Program-made: the position numbers and the translations under genes
Part shown: positions 9,354-22,184 of the stretch, one piece after another
How positions within the stretch are numbered: the stretch's first letter is position 1
Layout: each line of letters starts with the position of its first letter
Notes under the pieces: model-generated
The model's input: only the letters and a program-made list of their open reading frames with translations
Database searches by the model: none
What the model was told of the DNA's origin: nothing
Assembly: GCA_027924585.1 (NCBI GenBank)
Contig: BSBM01000602.1
Coordinates: 4,711,501-4,775,500 of the forward strand
Length of the DNA stretch: 64,000 nucleotides
From: Larix kaempferi
Lineage: Eukaryota > Streptophyta > Pinopsida > Pinales > Pinaceae
Reading direction: 5' to 3'

Positions 9354-12254
9354 TTTTTTCCTTCTGTTTTTTCTGGGGTGAAATCCGATTTCTTCAAGGC
9401 TGCAATAATTTTCAGTTTTCATCCTCCATCAAGCCAAGGTAAGATTCCATACTTTTGACATCATTTCATGGCTTGATTTCCTTAGTTTTATTTATGTTTT
9501 ACCTTCATTTTATAACAACAAAATTATAAAAGTAAAAAAAACCCTAATAACTCCATAGAATCACATTTTAAGGTTAGGATTTCCTGCTAGAATAATCACA
9601 TAAAAATTGTGGGTTTTATATTTATGTTTCATGGCTGACTTATTTGGTTCTATGGCTCAAATTTCATCTTAAACGATTCTGAAAATTCATAACAACACTA
9701 ATTTAAGTTCTAGAATCTTCGGGGGCATCTAGCATCTTGAAATTTTCAGTTTTCAAGGTTTAATTTTTGCTCCTCATCATCTACTGAAATCTGAAATTTT
9801 CTGTGTTTTCTTGCTTTGATACATAACAACGATCATCTTCTAAAAGCAAGTTCTCTTTAGTGTTCATTGGGTTATGACTTCATGTTTATCTAAGCACACT
9901 TATATTGGCTAAATGGTTCACTCTTAAATATGGAAATTGCTTGTGTGATTTTGTTCCTATTGCCAAACTTTTCTTACACAACTTCTTGACATGTTTCAAA
10001 TGTGTTTGGAATCTGGATGGAAAATTTACATCATGGATAAACTGGATATCGTTGTTTAATTTTATGGTTGAAGCATAAGTATTAAGACATTGAGTCAATT
10101 CCACATTTGGAGAAGTGATTCTCATCACTTCAAAAAAATTGGAATTTCATCTAAATCCAACACCTTTAGTGACACCTTGCTTCAGAAAAATCTTCTCGAA
10201 CAAGGCCTCACCTTGGGCCATAACTTCACATAATGTAAGGCATTAACTCGGCAACTTATTCCATTCTTAATTTCAGTTTTGGGATGTGTTTATATTGCAA
10301 CAAATGGACCCACTTATTTAACCATCTATTGTGAGTTTACATTCTGCAAATATCTTTTAATTTCCAGAATTGATGATTTAAATGTCCTTGGTTTTATTAT
10401 TGTTTAAATGATATCTTGAGTATTTTCAGGTAGGTGTTTGATGTATTTGGCATTTCTACTTTCACATGTTCAAGCACTATTTGGGGAATTATAACTTTGT
10501 CTATTCATACACATCTAACTAAGTTACATTTCAATCCCCTTGGCTCTCTTCAATAAATCCACATCTAATCAACCCTAGGGAAGTCCTCTTTGACCTTGAG
10601 AAAAGAGAGGGAAGTTTGGACTGAGGTGATAGTGGTGCATTCTTCCGAGGTTGCTCCTTGATAGTTAGTGGATTGGGACTTTTCCATTCAAGTGCTAAAT
10701 CAAATTGTAATAGGCGAGCGTGAGGCTGGAACTTACTATGCAAATTCAAGAACTAGACACATGTTGTCTACACCAAATGCTATAAAGCTTTAAAGGTGTT
10801 GCCCCTCCACCTCGCCCATCAACAGTGACAAAAGGACACCAAAGCACTACCCCTTGGACCCTCGGGCAGGCATTGTGCATCTCGTTGTTGGGGCGAAAGG
10901 GTTGGTGTATGTAGATGTGTACACTAAGGTGGTCCATGTGTGGCCATCCATGTCTATGCTCAAATCTCAAGTACCAACCCATATCAAGCAAGACATGTCG
11001 AACATTATCCAAAGTGAGATTAAGAAACCAAGGACAAGTAATGACGCAAACCAAGCCATCATATCCCAAGAACCCCAAACAAGTAGCTATGAAAAATTGT
11101 AGCCATCAAGGCTAGCAACTAAGAAATCAAAAAACAAATGCCCCCATAGACACTGAAACCCCATGAACAAGGACTTGAAAAACAAGAACAACACAAAGGC
11201 AGCCAATGCCCAACAACATTTTAAGGGAATCTAGCATCATTGGAGTCAATGTGACTTCTCAAGGGGAAGAGTTATTATGATCTAGATAGGAAGATTCCAA
11301 ATTGGTGTGACCTCAAATTTCCTCTCAACACCCTCCCCCCCACCAACCTCCTCGATACCCTTGAGGAGTTGTCATACTAGGACATGCAACATACACCAAC
11401 AAAGTATTCATCTCTAGGAAAACCGAGAGTCGAACTCCCTCCGTCCAACACTCTCCTCTTCAAGGTCGTTTGAGTAGCCAAGCTTCCATCCAAAGTTTGC
11501 TCCCCGCAACCTTGGATGTTAGGGGAATTGGGATTCGTCATTCTTTTTCCCCCCTAGGATAATGCTACCAGGCCCTCTCAAGCCCGACCACTCCCTAGAA
11601 TATATCATATGCCAACGCATTGGCCCTTTCACATTTATTGATGAGTTTGATAAGGAGACTATCATAGTCCCCTCGATCGTCCTTGGCAATCAATTCCAAC
11701 TCCAGCAATCCTTGACATCCTCGCCTTGCTCAGCACTAAGACTCATCAATTTCAAGCATCTTTCTTGTACTTTCACCTTAATTTATACCTTCTCTTAGCT
11801 AGACATTTGACTTTTAGCTAGAAACTTGCATAGTAATTTACCTTTTTATGCTTTCAATATTGACCTAGGAATTGCTTTTGCAATCCCACATTGTACCCAC
11901 ACTAGATGTACTATTTTAGTCCCATTGACCTACTTTTGTGGACATTTGTTGGACATTAATAAAATTATCTTATCTATCTTAAGGACAGAATTAGCTTTAT
12001 GCATATTTAGTGTAGCAAATGATACCCCATTCTTTACAACGAAGAAAAGGCATGGTCATCAAATCTTATCCGACTAGAGTATCAATTACAGCAAACCCAG
12101 TATTTGATCAAAATTATTCAGGGATCTATCCCTGAAAAGATGTTGAGGAGCCTTAATACATCCTCGTCAATTATCAAAAGATATTCCTTTAGAAAAATTT
12201 AGTCACAGAATCATAAAAACTTCATAGCAGAGAAAAAGATCAGAAAACACTTAC
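9354..12254. other. Non-coding stretch left of PDK exon 3 (possible intron 3)
   Basis: AT-rich to mixed sequence with no recognisable gene. 10740-11560 is less AT-rich and has short open frames on both strands (10854-11102 +, 10746-11078 -, 11562-11798 +) that I cannot place in any family. A GCCAAG/GTAAGA junction near 9436 looks like a splice donor but has no supporting exon. I searched for the conserved ATP-binding exons of PDK on the - strand and did not find them. If PDK is intact, all of this plus elements A-C lies in its third intron. Confidence 0.5.
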
Positions 12255-12435
12255 GGAAATGTAAAGCTCGGGTCTCCATAAACATGCACCACTGGTGCGC
12301 TTGCATATGACTGCACACACATGGACCGAGCATCATCAATAGCATTTTGTGCTACTTTCATAGGAGAAGTCCGAGTACAAATGAGGCCAATATAGCCTGG
12401 ATGAGGATTAGGATCATGCAATGCCACATGCTGCC
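12255..12435 (-). CDS. PDK: Mitochondrial pyruvate dehydrogenase kinase, exon 3
   Basis: Exon 3 follows acceptor TACAG (12436-12440) and ends at donor GTAAGT (12249-12254). The 181 bases complete a Gly codon split with exon 2. They encode QHVALHDPNPHPGYIG, then LICTRTSPMKVAQNA, DDARSMCVQSYASAP and VHVYGDPSFTF, ending in a split Pro codon. This is the region just before the ATP-binding lid domain of PDK. The frame is clean and both splice sites are canonical. The next exon, carrying the GHKL ATP-binding N-box, should follow to the left but is not in the window. Confidence 0.93.
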
Positions 12436-12722
12436 CTGTAGAGTTTGGCCACAGAGCACTCTAGTTAAACAATAAAATTAACAGAAAGGGAAGAAAGAAA
12501 AAATAAGAGGGGAAAAAAACAAAAACAACACTTTCTAGCTATAGATGTTTGAAATGAACCCTGAAGTACAAAATTGTGCCATATTTTATTAAATCTGTCT
12601 CCTTCTTCTGGAATTAATAATAAGATTGAGATAACTGCAATGCAATGCCTAATTCAATCACAAATATTTACTTCACCTTTTGAAACTGAATCATGACAGT
12701 TTTTCATGGAAATAAAAATAAG

Positions 12723-13680
12723 GTTAAATAAGTCCATCCACTGGTACTTGAGAGATGAGAAAATTCGTTATCAGGGTGATGACCATGTTCAAACCCCAAC
12801 TGTCATAGAGCTCTGAATGTTGGCAGAGTTTAACAGGATTCATATGAAGCCTTAATTCAAAGAAATAAAAACTGAAATGAGTGAAACTTCATTACATTCC
12901 AATGCATACCTGTGTACCTCAAAAACTTATAAAAACAGGCCACCTTCAATCAGTTATTAAATAAAAACTAATCGATGGCATCGCGTTAGGCTGGTGGGAA
13001 TCTACCACAACTAGCCCAGGTTTGATTCTCGAGGCATTTGTGCTTGGGAGTCCACTATTTACATGACATTTTTAAATTGAAACATGATCTTTTTCATAGA
13101 AATAAAAATGGCATTGCGTTAGGCTGGTAGGAGCCGGCCCACGACTACCCAGGTTCGATTCATGACGCACTTGTGATTGGCAGTCCACTATTCACTTAAC
13201 ATTTTGAAATTGAAAAATTGTTCTTTCTCATAGAAATAAAAATATAATTAAACAAGTCCTTCTGCTCGTACTTGAAACAGTGGGTCATCAAGCTAATGAC
13301 CAGGTTCAAACCCCAACTGTCATAAAGCTTTGGATTATTTGACGGCAGACAGAATTCATATAAAAAGACTCTTTTTTTAAATGCTGAAATGGGCGAAACT
13401 TTAATGGGTTATAGTGCATATACTCTGTTGAATTCTTCAAAAACTTCAAAAAACGAAGCTTTATTGGGTTCCAAGGCATATACTCTGTGTAATTCTTCAA
13501 AAACTTCAAAGAAAACAGGCCGTCTTCACTCCGTCATTAAATAAAAATTAATCAATTGAAAAATTTTGCAACTGAAACCTTAAATTTGGGCTGTGGCCTA
13601 GCGTAAAGCTGGTGGGAATCTACCATAACTAGATCAGGTTCGACTCTTAGTGCATTTGTGCCTCGGAGTCCACGAAGCAA
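12723..13680. repeat. tRNA-like (SINE-like) repeats and duplication in PDK intron 2
   Basis: Two repeat types alternate. Type 1 (about 12978-13066, 13113-13192, 13592-13672) has GTTAGGCTGGTGGGAATCTA followed by a B-box-like GGTTCGATTC. Type 2 (about 12723-12905 and 13245-13400) has GACCAGGTTCAAACCCC, also B-box-like, followed by AACTGTCATA. The order type 2, then CTTCAAAAACTTC, then ACAGGCC, then type 1 occurs twice, so a segment of roughly 350-430 bases was duplicated. A 62-base tandem copy lies at about 13393-13512. I infer tRNA-derived SINEs; no clean target duplications were found. Confidence 0.6.
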
Positions 13681-13758
13681 CATGTCTAGCGCATTTGAAT
13701 CCGCTCCTGCCAAAAATTAGGTGTTTCTTGTTTTAAAAAAAATTACAAATGCACATAC

Positions 13759-14017
13759 CTATAAGCATTCTGATGCCAATACGAGACATGTAGAAGCCGT
13801 CTAAGAACCGATGAATCTCCGGCAGGTCGTTTAGGCCTATTTCCCCGCCTAGATCCTGTTTGAGCTGCTGTACTCCCATGGCCATGGTCGGGACGACGTT
13901 ATTATGTCGTATTTTCACTCGGCCAATCATTTCCGTGAAATTAAACTCGTCGTTGGAGTCACGAATCTCTGGAAAATAACGGATATCTCGAAATGAATCT
14001 ACATACCAATCACGGAC
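13759..14017 (-). CDS. PDK: Mitochondrial pyruvate dehydrogenase kinase, exon 2
   Basis: Exon 2 runs from acceptor GGCAG to donor GTATGT. Its 259 bases encode VRDWYVDSFRDIRYFPEIRD, then FNFTEMIGRVKIRHNNVVPT, LGGEIGLNDLPEIHRFLDGF and SRIGIRMLIG, ending one base into a Gly codon. This is the four-helix regulatory domain of PDK, including the RHNNVVP helix that carries the conserved family His (inference from the family). There are no stops or shifts. Intron 1 to its right is 107 bases and intron 2 to its left is 1323 bases. Confidence 0.95.
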
Positions 14018-14124
14018 CTGCCAAATAAATAAGACTGCCTTCAGAATTAAAACAAAAACAACGCAATCTGGTAATTAAGCGGCCTCTGAATGTAACTGTG
14101 CCCTGGAGACGGAGGGCGGCCTAC

Positions 14125-14367
14125 CTTTAAGACGGGGGCCTTCGAGGAAAGGCCGTACGGTAAATTCTCGAGCTCGGCGACCCTGTGAGCGAGCCTTATG
14201 GGGAGTTCTTTGTGAAGAAACTGGGCGGAGAGGAGAAGATTTCTCGCAGTGGGTTTCGAACCGAAGTCCATCATGTACTTGAGGGACACGCCCGTCTGCT
14301 TCATTAGGCTGCATTTGTGAATGTCGTTCACCAGAGTCCTGGAAAATGCTTCTGCTAGCCTTGTCAT
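14125..14367 (-). CDS. PDK: Mitochondrial pyruvate dehydrogenase kinase, exon 1 with start codon
   Basis: PDK phosphorylates the E1-alpha subunit of the mitochondrial pyruvate dehydrogenase complex and switches it off. Exon 1 starts at ATG 14367 (context GCCATGA). It encodes MTRLAEAFSRTLVNDIHKCS, KQTGVSLKYMMDFG, RNLLLSAQFLHKELPIRLAH and LPYGLSSKAPVLK, ending at donor GTAGGC in phase 0. The in-frame codon nine upstream is GTG and a stop lies above it, so this ATG is the likely start. The N terminus is short, as in known plant PDKs. Exons 1-3 give 228 full codons, a little over half of the usual length of about 360-410, and look under purifying selection compared with the decayed repeats around them. 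Confidence 0.94.
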
Positions 14368-14719
14368 GGCCGTTTTCACTCTGCTCTTCGCCACCCAAAT
14401 GCCATGACACTAAATACAAGAATGACTGACATGCCTTTTTCACTCTGCTCTGCCTAAGGTGCTTTCGGAGAGGACAATTAGTAAATTTTCAACAACTAGT
14501 AACTAAATTTTCAACAAATAAATATATAAGGTGCTTTGGGATTGAAAATATATAATTTTTAATACAAATAAGTCATAACATTTTATAATTAGTTGTAATA
14601 AAAAATGTTATTTAATCTTGTGAATGGCAAAAATAAAATTGATAATATTTTATTATACCTGCGTGTCAATATATTGTAATCGTTTAACATGCCTTGACTT
14701 TCACATAGTTATTCTATTT
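14368..14719. other. Upstream region of PDK
   Basis: Sequence before the PDK start on the - strand. It turns AT-rich beyond about 14470, and the proximal 100 bases are moderately GC-rich as expected of a 5' leader. No clear TATA box can be assigned. Nothing else recognisable is present. Confidence 0.4.
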
Positions 14720-14935
14720 AAAACTGTGTTTCTAATGTTAAATTTTCCAAATTAAAAAATAATAATTTTTAAATATATAAAAAATTATTTTTTGTTATTT
14801 GATTGGACAAAATTATGATATGATTTTAAAATTGTGTTTCTCATGTTGAATTCTCTAAGTTAAAAAGTAATAATTTTTAAATATATAAAAAAATATTTTT
14901 GTTATTTGAATGGACAAAATTATGATATGATTTTG
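14720..14935. repeat. Tandem duplication, about 108 bp x 2
   Basis: Two adjacent AT-rich copies begin AAAACTGTGTTTCTAATG and AAAATTGTGTTTCTCATG and both end GACAAAATTATGATATGATTTT. They differ at scattered positions. Confidence 0.85.
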
Positions 14936-17150
14936 ATAAGCCTATTTTTATGTTATTCTTGTCAAAGAGGTGGATTTTAAAAATAACTCAAGATATTAAT
15001 TGTGATATGGATTCTTGTTAACAAGCCAATAATTTAATAGCAAGTCACTTCACAAGTCCATCTTTTCATTTCCAAGCTTTAATTTTAATTAGACATAAGT
15101 TGATAGTATTTCTAAAGATGAAATTTGTCTAATATGTTATTGGTTTTCCTTGCTTTGTGTAATCTATGGTGTCTACAGCCAACATGTATTTACCTAAATA
15201 GGCCGTAGCATGACAGCCGCACAATATTTGTTCATTTCTATTGTGATTGTTCTCTTTCCATTTTCAATACTATTACTGTAAATTGGGGAAGTTAGACAAC
15301 ATACTACATATTTTGTAGAGGAAATTTCTCCATTAATTCATCGGAAGTAAAGGGAATTGAGTTTGGGGTTCTTTATGCCCATTTATATCAATATTTTAAG
15401 GAATTCTTTGGATATTAAAGGGGAATTTTATTTGCTATCTTCATATTTGAGTTTAGCATATCAATCAGTTTGTTCTTATTGGTGGTATTTGTCTTTTGGA
15501 GGTTCATGGATCCAAATGACCCTAGTGTATACATATTGGTTCAACCACAACTAGAATCACAACTAAGGCATCATTTGTGTCATCCATAAACTGTAGAGGG
15601 TTCTATATGAAGAATGGGTACTGTTAGGTGGAAAGCTATTGTAGTGCTTATTCTTTATGCGCAACATATATATAGAGACTATTTATGTGCCACTTACATA
15701 CAATATATTCATACACAATTGGTGTTTAAGTATTTTAGTGCAGGCAAACATGTTGCTTACAGTTTGTTGCTTAAAACATTAACCAGTACTTGATGAGATT
15801 TTATTGATTAGATTATTCACATGTTAAATGATACTCTCTTTTAAAGCAAGCTTAATTGTTTATAATGTCATATGAGTGTAAACTCATTTATAGGTCAATT
15901 GGAGATCTTATGATTTTGTAAATGTTGTTGATGTATAGTTTCATGATAGTAAATATATTTGTGTTGTTGCATATACATCTAAGTATATTTAATCCGTTGG
16001 CCATGACACCAAGCTATAACATAAGCAACATAAGTGTAGATACATCTAATTGTTATTTGTTGAACTAGTGTGCAGGATACCCTAGATGTTTCTGTGTGGC
16101 CCTTGTACAATTGTATCTACCAGTGCTAGTATGTTTGTATGTGCATTGCATTTAATAAAATCATAGAATTGGCACCTCTATCCAGAAGGGAACATATAGA
16201 GTTGAGTTAATAATTATTGCCACTTCTGCAAATAAATGATTCAGATAGTGGAGGTCTTTGAATCTTCATACTATGTAGGGGAGATAATAAATTAATATTA
16301 GTAGGGTCAAATTCCTAGAAAATTGATTCGATGGAAGTGTCATTGGAACATTTGATAAGTTTCCTTTGGCAATGAAGTGGGTTTACTTTGGCTTTGATGC
16401 CACAACATAATTTTTCTGTCAAATTTCACTTCAGACTTGTAGTTGGATTTATGTTTACTTGCAGCTGTCAAATTTCACCTAGGATTACATTTGGCTTTTC
16501 GTTTACTTGGTAAAAGTCACATAGACCATTCATGGGAAGCACTAATATGTTAACATAACTTCACACCTCATAACGACTTAGTTAAGTGCGTTACCCTATA
16601 TATGATGGGGTATTGAACATGCATCTTTATTATAGTAAGCATTTCATCTTACTCCTAGACCACAACTCAATGAATATTATCAATTTATTTATTAAAAAAA
16701 AAAATTATGTCTATAAAAAATATACATAATAATAATAATATCAATTTATTAATAGAAAAGTATTTATGTCTATACAAAATATACATAATAATTACTATTA
16801 TATATTTATAAGATTATAAAATTTAATAACGAAATAAACAGGTCTTTAGTATATGCATTCCACTTCTTATAAGTCATGTTATCAAACATATTGTTTTTAA
16901 ATGCTCCTTGATATTGTTCATCGTGATTTTTCACTTTAATAAACATTTATCAACTTTTTCTTTTATAAGTAAGGTAAGAATTGCCTTTTATTACTTGAAA
17001 ACAAAAAATATTGTACGTAGAGTTACAAAAAACAATCCATTTATCTGGACTGTAAAACATCCTTCCAGTGACAATTACCCAAGTTCATACTTTTCCCACA
17101 AAACTAGAGATAAAATTGTTTCACTAGTAAATATTCTAAAAAAGAGACAA
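14936..17150. other. AT-rich intergenic DNA
   Basis: No coding sequence, RNA gene or element ends recognised. 16690-16800 holds A/T-rich simple repeats (ATAATAATA) with a near-duplicate of TATCAATTTATTA. Short open frames (for example 15357-15554) lack any recognisable motif. Confidence 0.6.
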
Positions 17151-17153
17151 GAC

Positions 17154-18240
17154 TTATGCCATTATCCCCCCAAATTTTCTCCCAAAACCCCAGGACATAC
17201 CACGCCCCAAATGCCTAAAGGACCAAAAAGGACTACATCCATACCCTCGCATGAAACAAGGAAGAAAAAAAAAACAAAGAAACCACTCTAACCAGAAACG
17301 CCATGCGGGCCGCCTTCTTTCATCGCCTGTTGCGTCGAGGTCCCTTGATCTTGGCCTGTCACATGGGACCGCTCCCCCCCGGTTTCTCATTGGAAGGGGG
17401 TCTCTGTGAGGCCCATAACGTCCTCCAAGCCTGATATTCCATCCAGCAATTTGGTTCTCATTAAGCTGAGGGTCTATTGGACAACCTCTCCCAATTTTGC
17501 TCATTCACTCATTAATTGTGCTAGGATAATGCGAGTAAGCCAGAAAGGGCTTGGACTCACCCAAATCCATGTTGCAGCCTAAATGCCCCAGGCAGCCCCC
17601 CCTCCATTTCCACAATAGCTATGTCTGTATACAGAGGGGTTTCCTGGAGGTAGGCTTGTTTCCATTGAACTCGCCAACTGCCTACTCGAGATTATTTCTT
17701 TCTCTTCGACGGTCTAAGATTTCCTCCAGCTCTCCTTTCGGTCGCTCTACACGGCCTCCTCCACCACCACGACTACACATTCTCTAGCGTGGAGACATTC
17801 TCCCATGGCTACAAAACCCCTCAAGCTCCCCCAACTTCCTGGGTTCCTATAAATTTCATGTCCACTCAGACATGAAGGCTTCCACTACCAACCCAAATAA
17901 CAATTCGTCTTCTCACTAGCATAATCCATCCAGCCTATTGCATTTACTCTCGGTTCACATCCACCATGCTTCTAGGATTCATGACACAGGGCACCGTCCC
18001 ATCTCCCATGTTCACAACTGTCAAAACCAGTATTCTCCTCTTTGATAGCATCTCGTCCCTCATCGTTTTGCCCCTGCATTAAAGACGCCATCTCCTTCCT
18101 CGTCTGGATGCACTAGTTCTCTTCACCAACCCATCTTCTCTTAATACACTCTACCATCCAAATTAAATGCCCATCAACCATTTGCATGCAAACCCCTATG
18201 CTTGCACATGCCTCTCTTTCCTGGCATTCTCATTGATTCT
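17154..18240. other. GC-richer island of unknown origin
   Basis: About 1 kb of moderately GC-rich sequence in AT-rich surroundings. The longest open frame (17504 to 17154, - strand, 116 codons) is rich in Gly, Arg and Trp. It reads sensibly at first (GCPIDPQLNENQIAGW) but matches no family I know. The block resembles the composition of LINE ORF1 or of a decayed gene. I cannot classify it. Confidence 0.35.
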
Positions 18241-19031
18241 CCACATTAACACTCGCATCCGGGGGAACAAACATTTATTACCTTAATTTTAAGGATTTTA
18301 TGAAATAGATGATAGGAGAAGAGCTTCAACCAAAACTTAACACTCCAAAAAAAAACTTTCCTAATCGACATAGGAGAGATTGATTCAATGCAAACTAAAT
18401 TACACAACAAAACCCTTGTAAGCATAACCAAGCCTAATCTTATACATGTACCCATCACACTGAAATTCACAATATTAAATTTATATTAAACATTTAGTAG
18501 ACAATCAAATTTCTTTTAAATCCAAACAATTTTTCAATTTTGTGATATAACAAAAAAAATCATGAGATTATGTGTTTGGTATTTATAAGCAAGTTAGTAT
18601 ATATTCTTTTTAATATTTTTAAACTTATTATATGATTAGTTTAACTTTAAATATTTATCAAACATTTTTAAATTAATAATATTGTTAGAATTTCATTTAG
18701 TTTAGTTTAATCAACTTATTATTTGTAAAGACATATGATTATGAAATATGGGTATTTTCTTTATTGTGATTTTTCTTATACAAATGATCTTTAAGTATTT
18801 AAATAAGTTAATGCTAAAGTTTATAGGTATTATTTCTTAATTTAATAGTGATGTTTGTAAATAATTAAACTTAGTCAATAAAACAATAAAAGAGCATTAC
18901 TTGTGCTTTTGGCATATATTATATTATAATAAGTTTCATTAACTATTGTAAGTGTTTAGTAGTTGTATATAACCTTTAATTGGTATTACAAATTTTATAA
19001 AATCTCAAAAAATTGTTACACATATAATAAG
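18241..19031. other. AT-rich DNA, nothing recognised
   Basis: Highly AT-rich stretch without open frames of note or repeat boundaries. Confidence 0.6.
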
Positions 19032-19345
19032 TTAATTAATACCTTCCATATAAAATACTTAATATACATTTACAACGCCACTTTCTTCCTACTAGTTGTT
19101 TTACATGCTTTGTTTCTTGTAACTATATACCTTGTAGCATATATAAATCTAATTTACAGTTAAAAACAAGAATAATAAATTAATTAGTTAAAAACAAGAA
19201 TAATAAATTAATTGATACCTTCCGTATAAAGTACTTAATATACATTTACAATGCCATTTTCTTCCCGCTAGTTGTTTTACATGCTTTGTTTCTTGTAACT
19301 ATATACCTTGTAGCATATATAAATCTAATTTACAATTAAAAACAA
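19032..19345. repeat. Tandem duplication, period about 176 bp
   Basis: The block ACCTTCCATATAAAATACTT... to TTTACAGTTAAAAACAA recurs after 176 bases (ACCTTCC at 19041 and 19217) with few changes. A smaller 25-base repeat (AGTTAAAAACAAGAATAATA type) lies at the join. Confidence 0.88.
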
Positions 19346-21060
19346 AAAGATTTTTGGAAAAAAAAATCAATCTTTACCAAGCCAATAAAGGAAACACATA
19401 AAATACATAACATCCCTTATCATTTATACTTTATAATGGATATCTTATGTGGGAAGAATATTTTGAAGAAGAGATCGTGGACAAAAGATCTCTTTTTTCT
19501 CTGAATTAGTTTTGGAAGCTATATTTATTTTTGGTCAGAAATGTGACATTAGAAAATGGATGGGTATATCTATGTTATTTTGATATCTTTGACCATGCAA
19601 GATGTAAAGCCAAGGACTGAAGTGCTTGAAGAAGGATGTATAGTGATCTGTGTAAAAAATTTATCGATCCATCAATGTACTGTTTTTTTCAATTATGAAT
19701 ATAAATAGTATGCTTTTTTTCAGCTAGAAAAAAAAAAACTAGTATATTTCTCATTAAAATTATATAAAACAAACTTGAAAAAAAGTCAATGCAAATACTA
19801 CTTTCCAATCGAGGGTAAGTTTAAATATAAGCATAATGTTGATCTATTAATTTCTATCATTCAACTACAAAAAACTTGTTACTATTTTTTTAAAACATTA
19901 TTAATTGATACAATTTAACTAAAAAAATCATATTACTTTTTTTTTAACGAGAGAGATAATAAGAAGCTTCAAATTCTACTGGTTTAAAATGTTATTAAAA
20001 AATATTGTTTTTTTTAATCACGAAAATAAGAAACTAATATAGGGTTATTACAATAGTATTTAAACAATATTGTTTTATTTTTTATCATGAAAATAAGAAA
20101 TTGACATAGAGTTATTACAATATTATTGATTTTGATTAAAAAATATATCCAATAATCCAAAAGTCAAATATATCAATAACGAGTAACTTAATAAGAGCGA
20201 AAGCTACAATGCAGCCAATTCCCTACCAATTAGAGCATGCACTAGCTGGCATCACAGGAACATAAGATAAGATGCGGGCACTATTAAAAATTCATCTAAC
20301 AAAGAATTTAAGTGCTAAGAGTTAACATTTATTGTGTTGCCATCAAAGCTCTAAATTTTAAGCTAGCAGAGGCATCACACTTATGGTGATGCCATCGTAG
20401 CTCTAAATTTTAAGCAGGCGGAGGATTAACACTTATCATGTCGTCATCGAAGCTTTAAATATAATCTATTTCTTGTGAGAGAAGGGCTCAATCTTAGCAG
20501 GGAATTAGTTGCATTCCAACTTTAACTCTTGTTAAATATTGCCTTGAACTTTCAGCTAATAAGTTGCAAGTATTCCTATAATTTTAGGTTTAAGTTTAAG
20601 CCTAGTGTGATGTTAAAACCAAGATAAGCACCCAATTATTCTTTCATATGCACCACATGCTAACTTAAATATATCCTACCGCATATGGCACATATGATGA
20701 GCTTAGGGTTATATTTTATGCATGTTATGGTGGGTGCTACTTTAAAAGTTAAGTGCGTGATGTAAGCTCTATCATAATTACATATTATGTAAGAAAATGG
20801 AAATGTAGTTTTGAAGTGAGTGTCACCTCATATAAAGACAAGGTAGGTGCCACTTAATCTTTATGTTTTTAATAAATTTTAATCCTCCAAAAGTATCAGT
20901 GTTTTAATTTTTAACCATCGATATGGGATTGACTCCTTAATTATTAAACTTCGTAAAGGAAAGTGTCGGCACTAAGTGTTAACCCTCCGATGAGTGTCGA
21001 CGCTTTAGGTGTTAAACCTTCGATGTAATGGCTCTTAAGTGTTAAACCTCAAATAGAATG
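19346..21060. repeat. AT-rich DNA with further short tandem duplications
   Basis: Three local arrays are visible. At 19999-20128 a 65-base unit (AATATTGTTTT...TTATTACAATA) occurs twice. At 20326-20460 a unit of about 57 bases (GCCATCGTAGCTCTAAATTT) occurs about three times. At 20940-21055 words such as AAGTGTTAAACCTTCGATG recur several times. No coding potential was recognised. Confidence 0.65.
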
Positions 21061-22180
21061 AGAGAAAAGGGGGAACACATTCTTAACTTTTGATCATGCA
21101 CCATGTGTAAACAATAAAATATCTCACTTTAGTTTTATCTCAATGCCACGTGAAAACAAGGATCGCTATGTATAGGTTTGACACTTGCAAAAAAACCAAT
21201 CGATGGATTTTTGGTACCATTTGCAAAGCCCATTGCTAAAACAAAAAAATCCTAGGAATTTTAAGCTACATTTAGCACATTTTTGAGCTAGAACTGGAAT
21301 GAAAAATGGAAAATTCGTCTTAAAAATCGCTAAATAAAGATTTCACTAAAAACAAGCTCTAATATTTTCATCTTAGATGTGTGGAAATAAATATTGCACC
21401 GAGCTACATACATTTTCTTGCGAAACGAAGATTCCCCTATTAAAATTTAAAGGTCGACAAATTACCTACAAATGATGCATGTAACTTTAAAAAAGAACGG
21501 ATTTTACAAGTTAAACTTTCGGAAACCTATGGAACCTCTCCCTATCCGTGTAATGTTGAGGTCTTCAAAGCTTAATTCTCCTTGATCCATGACCTAAAAA
21601 ATACAAAGAAAGAGAAAGAAAATGTGGACCAAATCCGAATGTATACCGTTCAAAATGATGATGAAGTTGCAGAGATGATGATAACCATTGTGACAGATTC
21701 AGATTGAAGGCCGAGATTTTTTTTTTAAATTATCGTTATTTCTTTTAGATGGGTCGGGCTTGACATTCTTTACACCAGTCCAGTTGTAAGGAGAACATGC
21801 AAAATTATGAAAAATATTTTGTTTTGATGCATATGGACAGTTTCTGCGTACTTATTTAAGTAGCTCAAAACTATTTTCCTACCCCTTGAGTCAAAGGAAA
21901 TGGAGACATGGCAAACTGAGGTCAACTGGTGATCAAGGTTCCAGAAACGATTGGGTTTGGAATGGCTGGGGTTGGGATTATGAATGTTGTGAATGGAAAT
22001 AGTGGTAAGTCTTCATGAATTTCATTATCATAGAGATGATTGGTCTCTAACTAGTGGCATCAACCATTAATCAGTCCCAATTGAAACCCATTTTGCTTGA
22101 TATCCGGTAACATGGTGCACTCATGTTGTGAATTAGTAGAATTTGTAAAAGCTCCCTCCACCTGTTCGGATGCAAGAACA
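21061..22180. other. Intergenic DNA, nothing recognised
   Basis: Mixed AT-rich sequence without recognisable genes, element ends or RNA genes. Confidence 0.5.
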
Positions 22181-22184
22181 TGCA

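Noticed and set aside
10746-11102. Open frames on both strands around 10.75-11.1 kb as a gene
   Set aside because: No motif, no splice context and no family similarity that I can recognise; they shadow each other on opposite strands.
14047-14124. Extension of PDK exon 1 beyond VLK (GRPPSPGHSY...)
   Set aside because: A consensus GTAGGC donor sits exactly after AAG, and the next exon joins in phase with family sequence (VRDWY). The extension is intron.
14368-14394. PDK start nine codons upstream (GTG)
   Set aside because: Nuclear genes rarely start with GTG, a stop lies just above it, and an ATG in good context at 14367 fits the family N terminus.
17154-17504. 116-codon Gly/Arg/Trp-rich frame as a protein gene
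   Set aside because: Composition looks like an antisense or decayed GC-rich sequence, with no recognisable domain; left as unknown.
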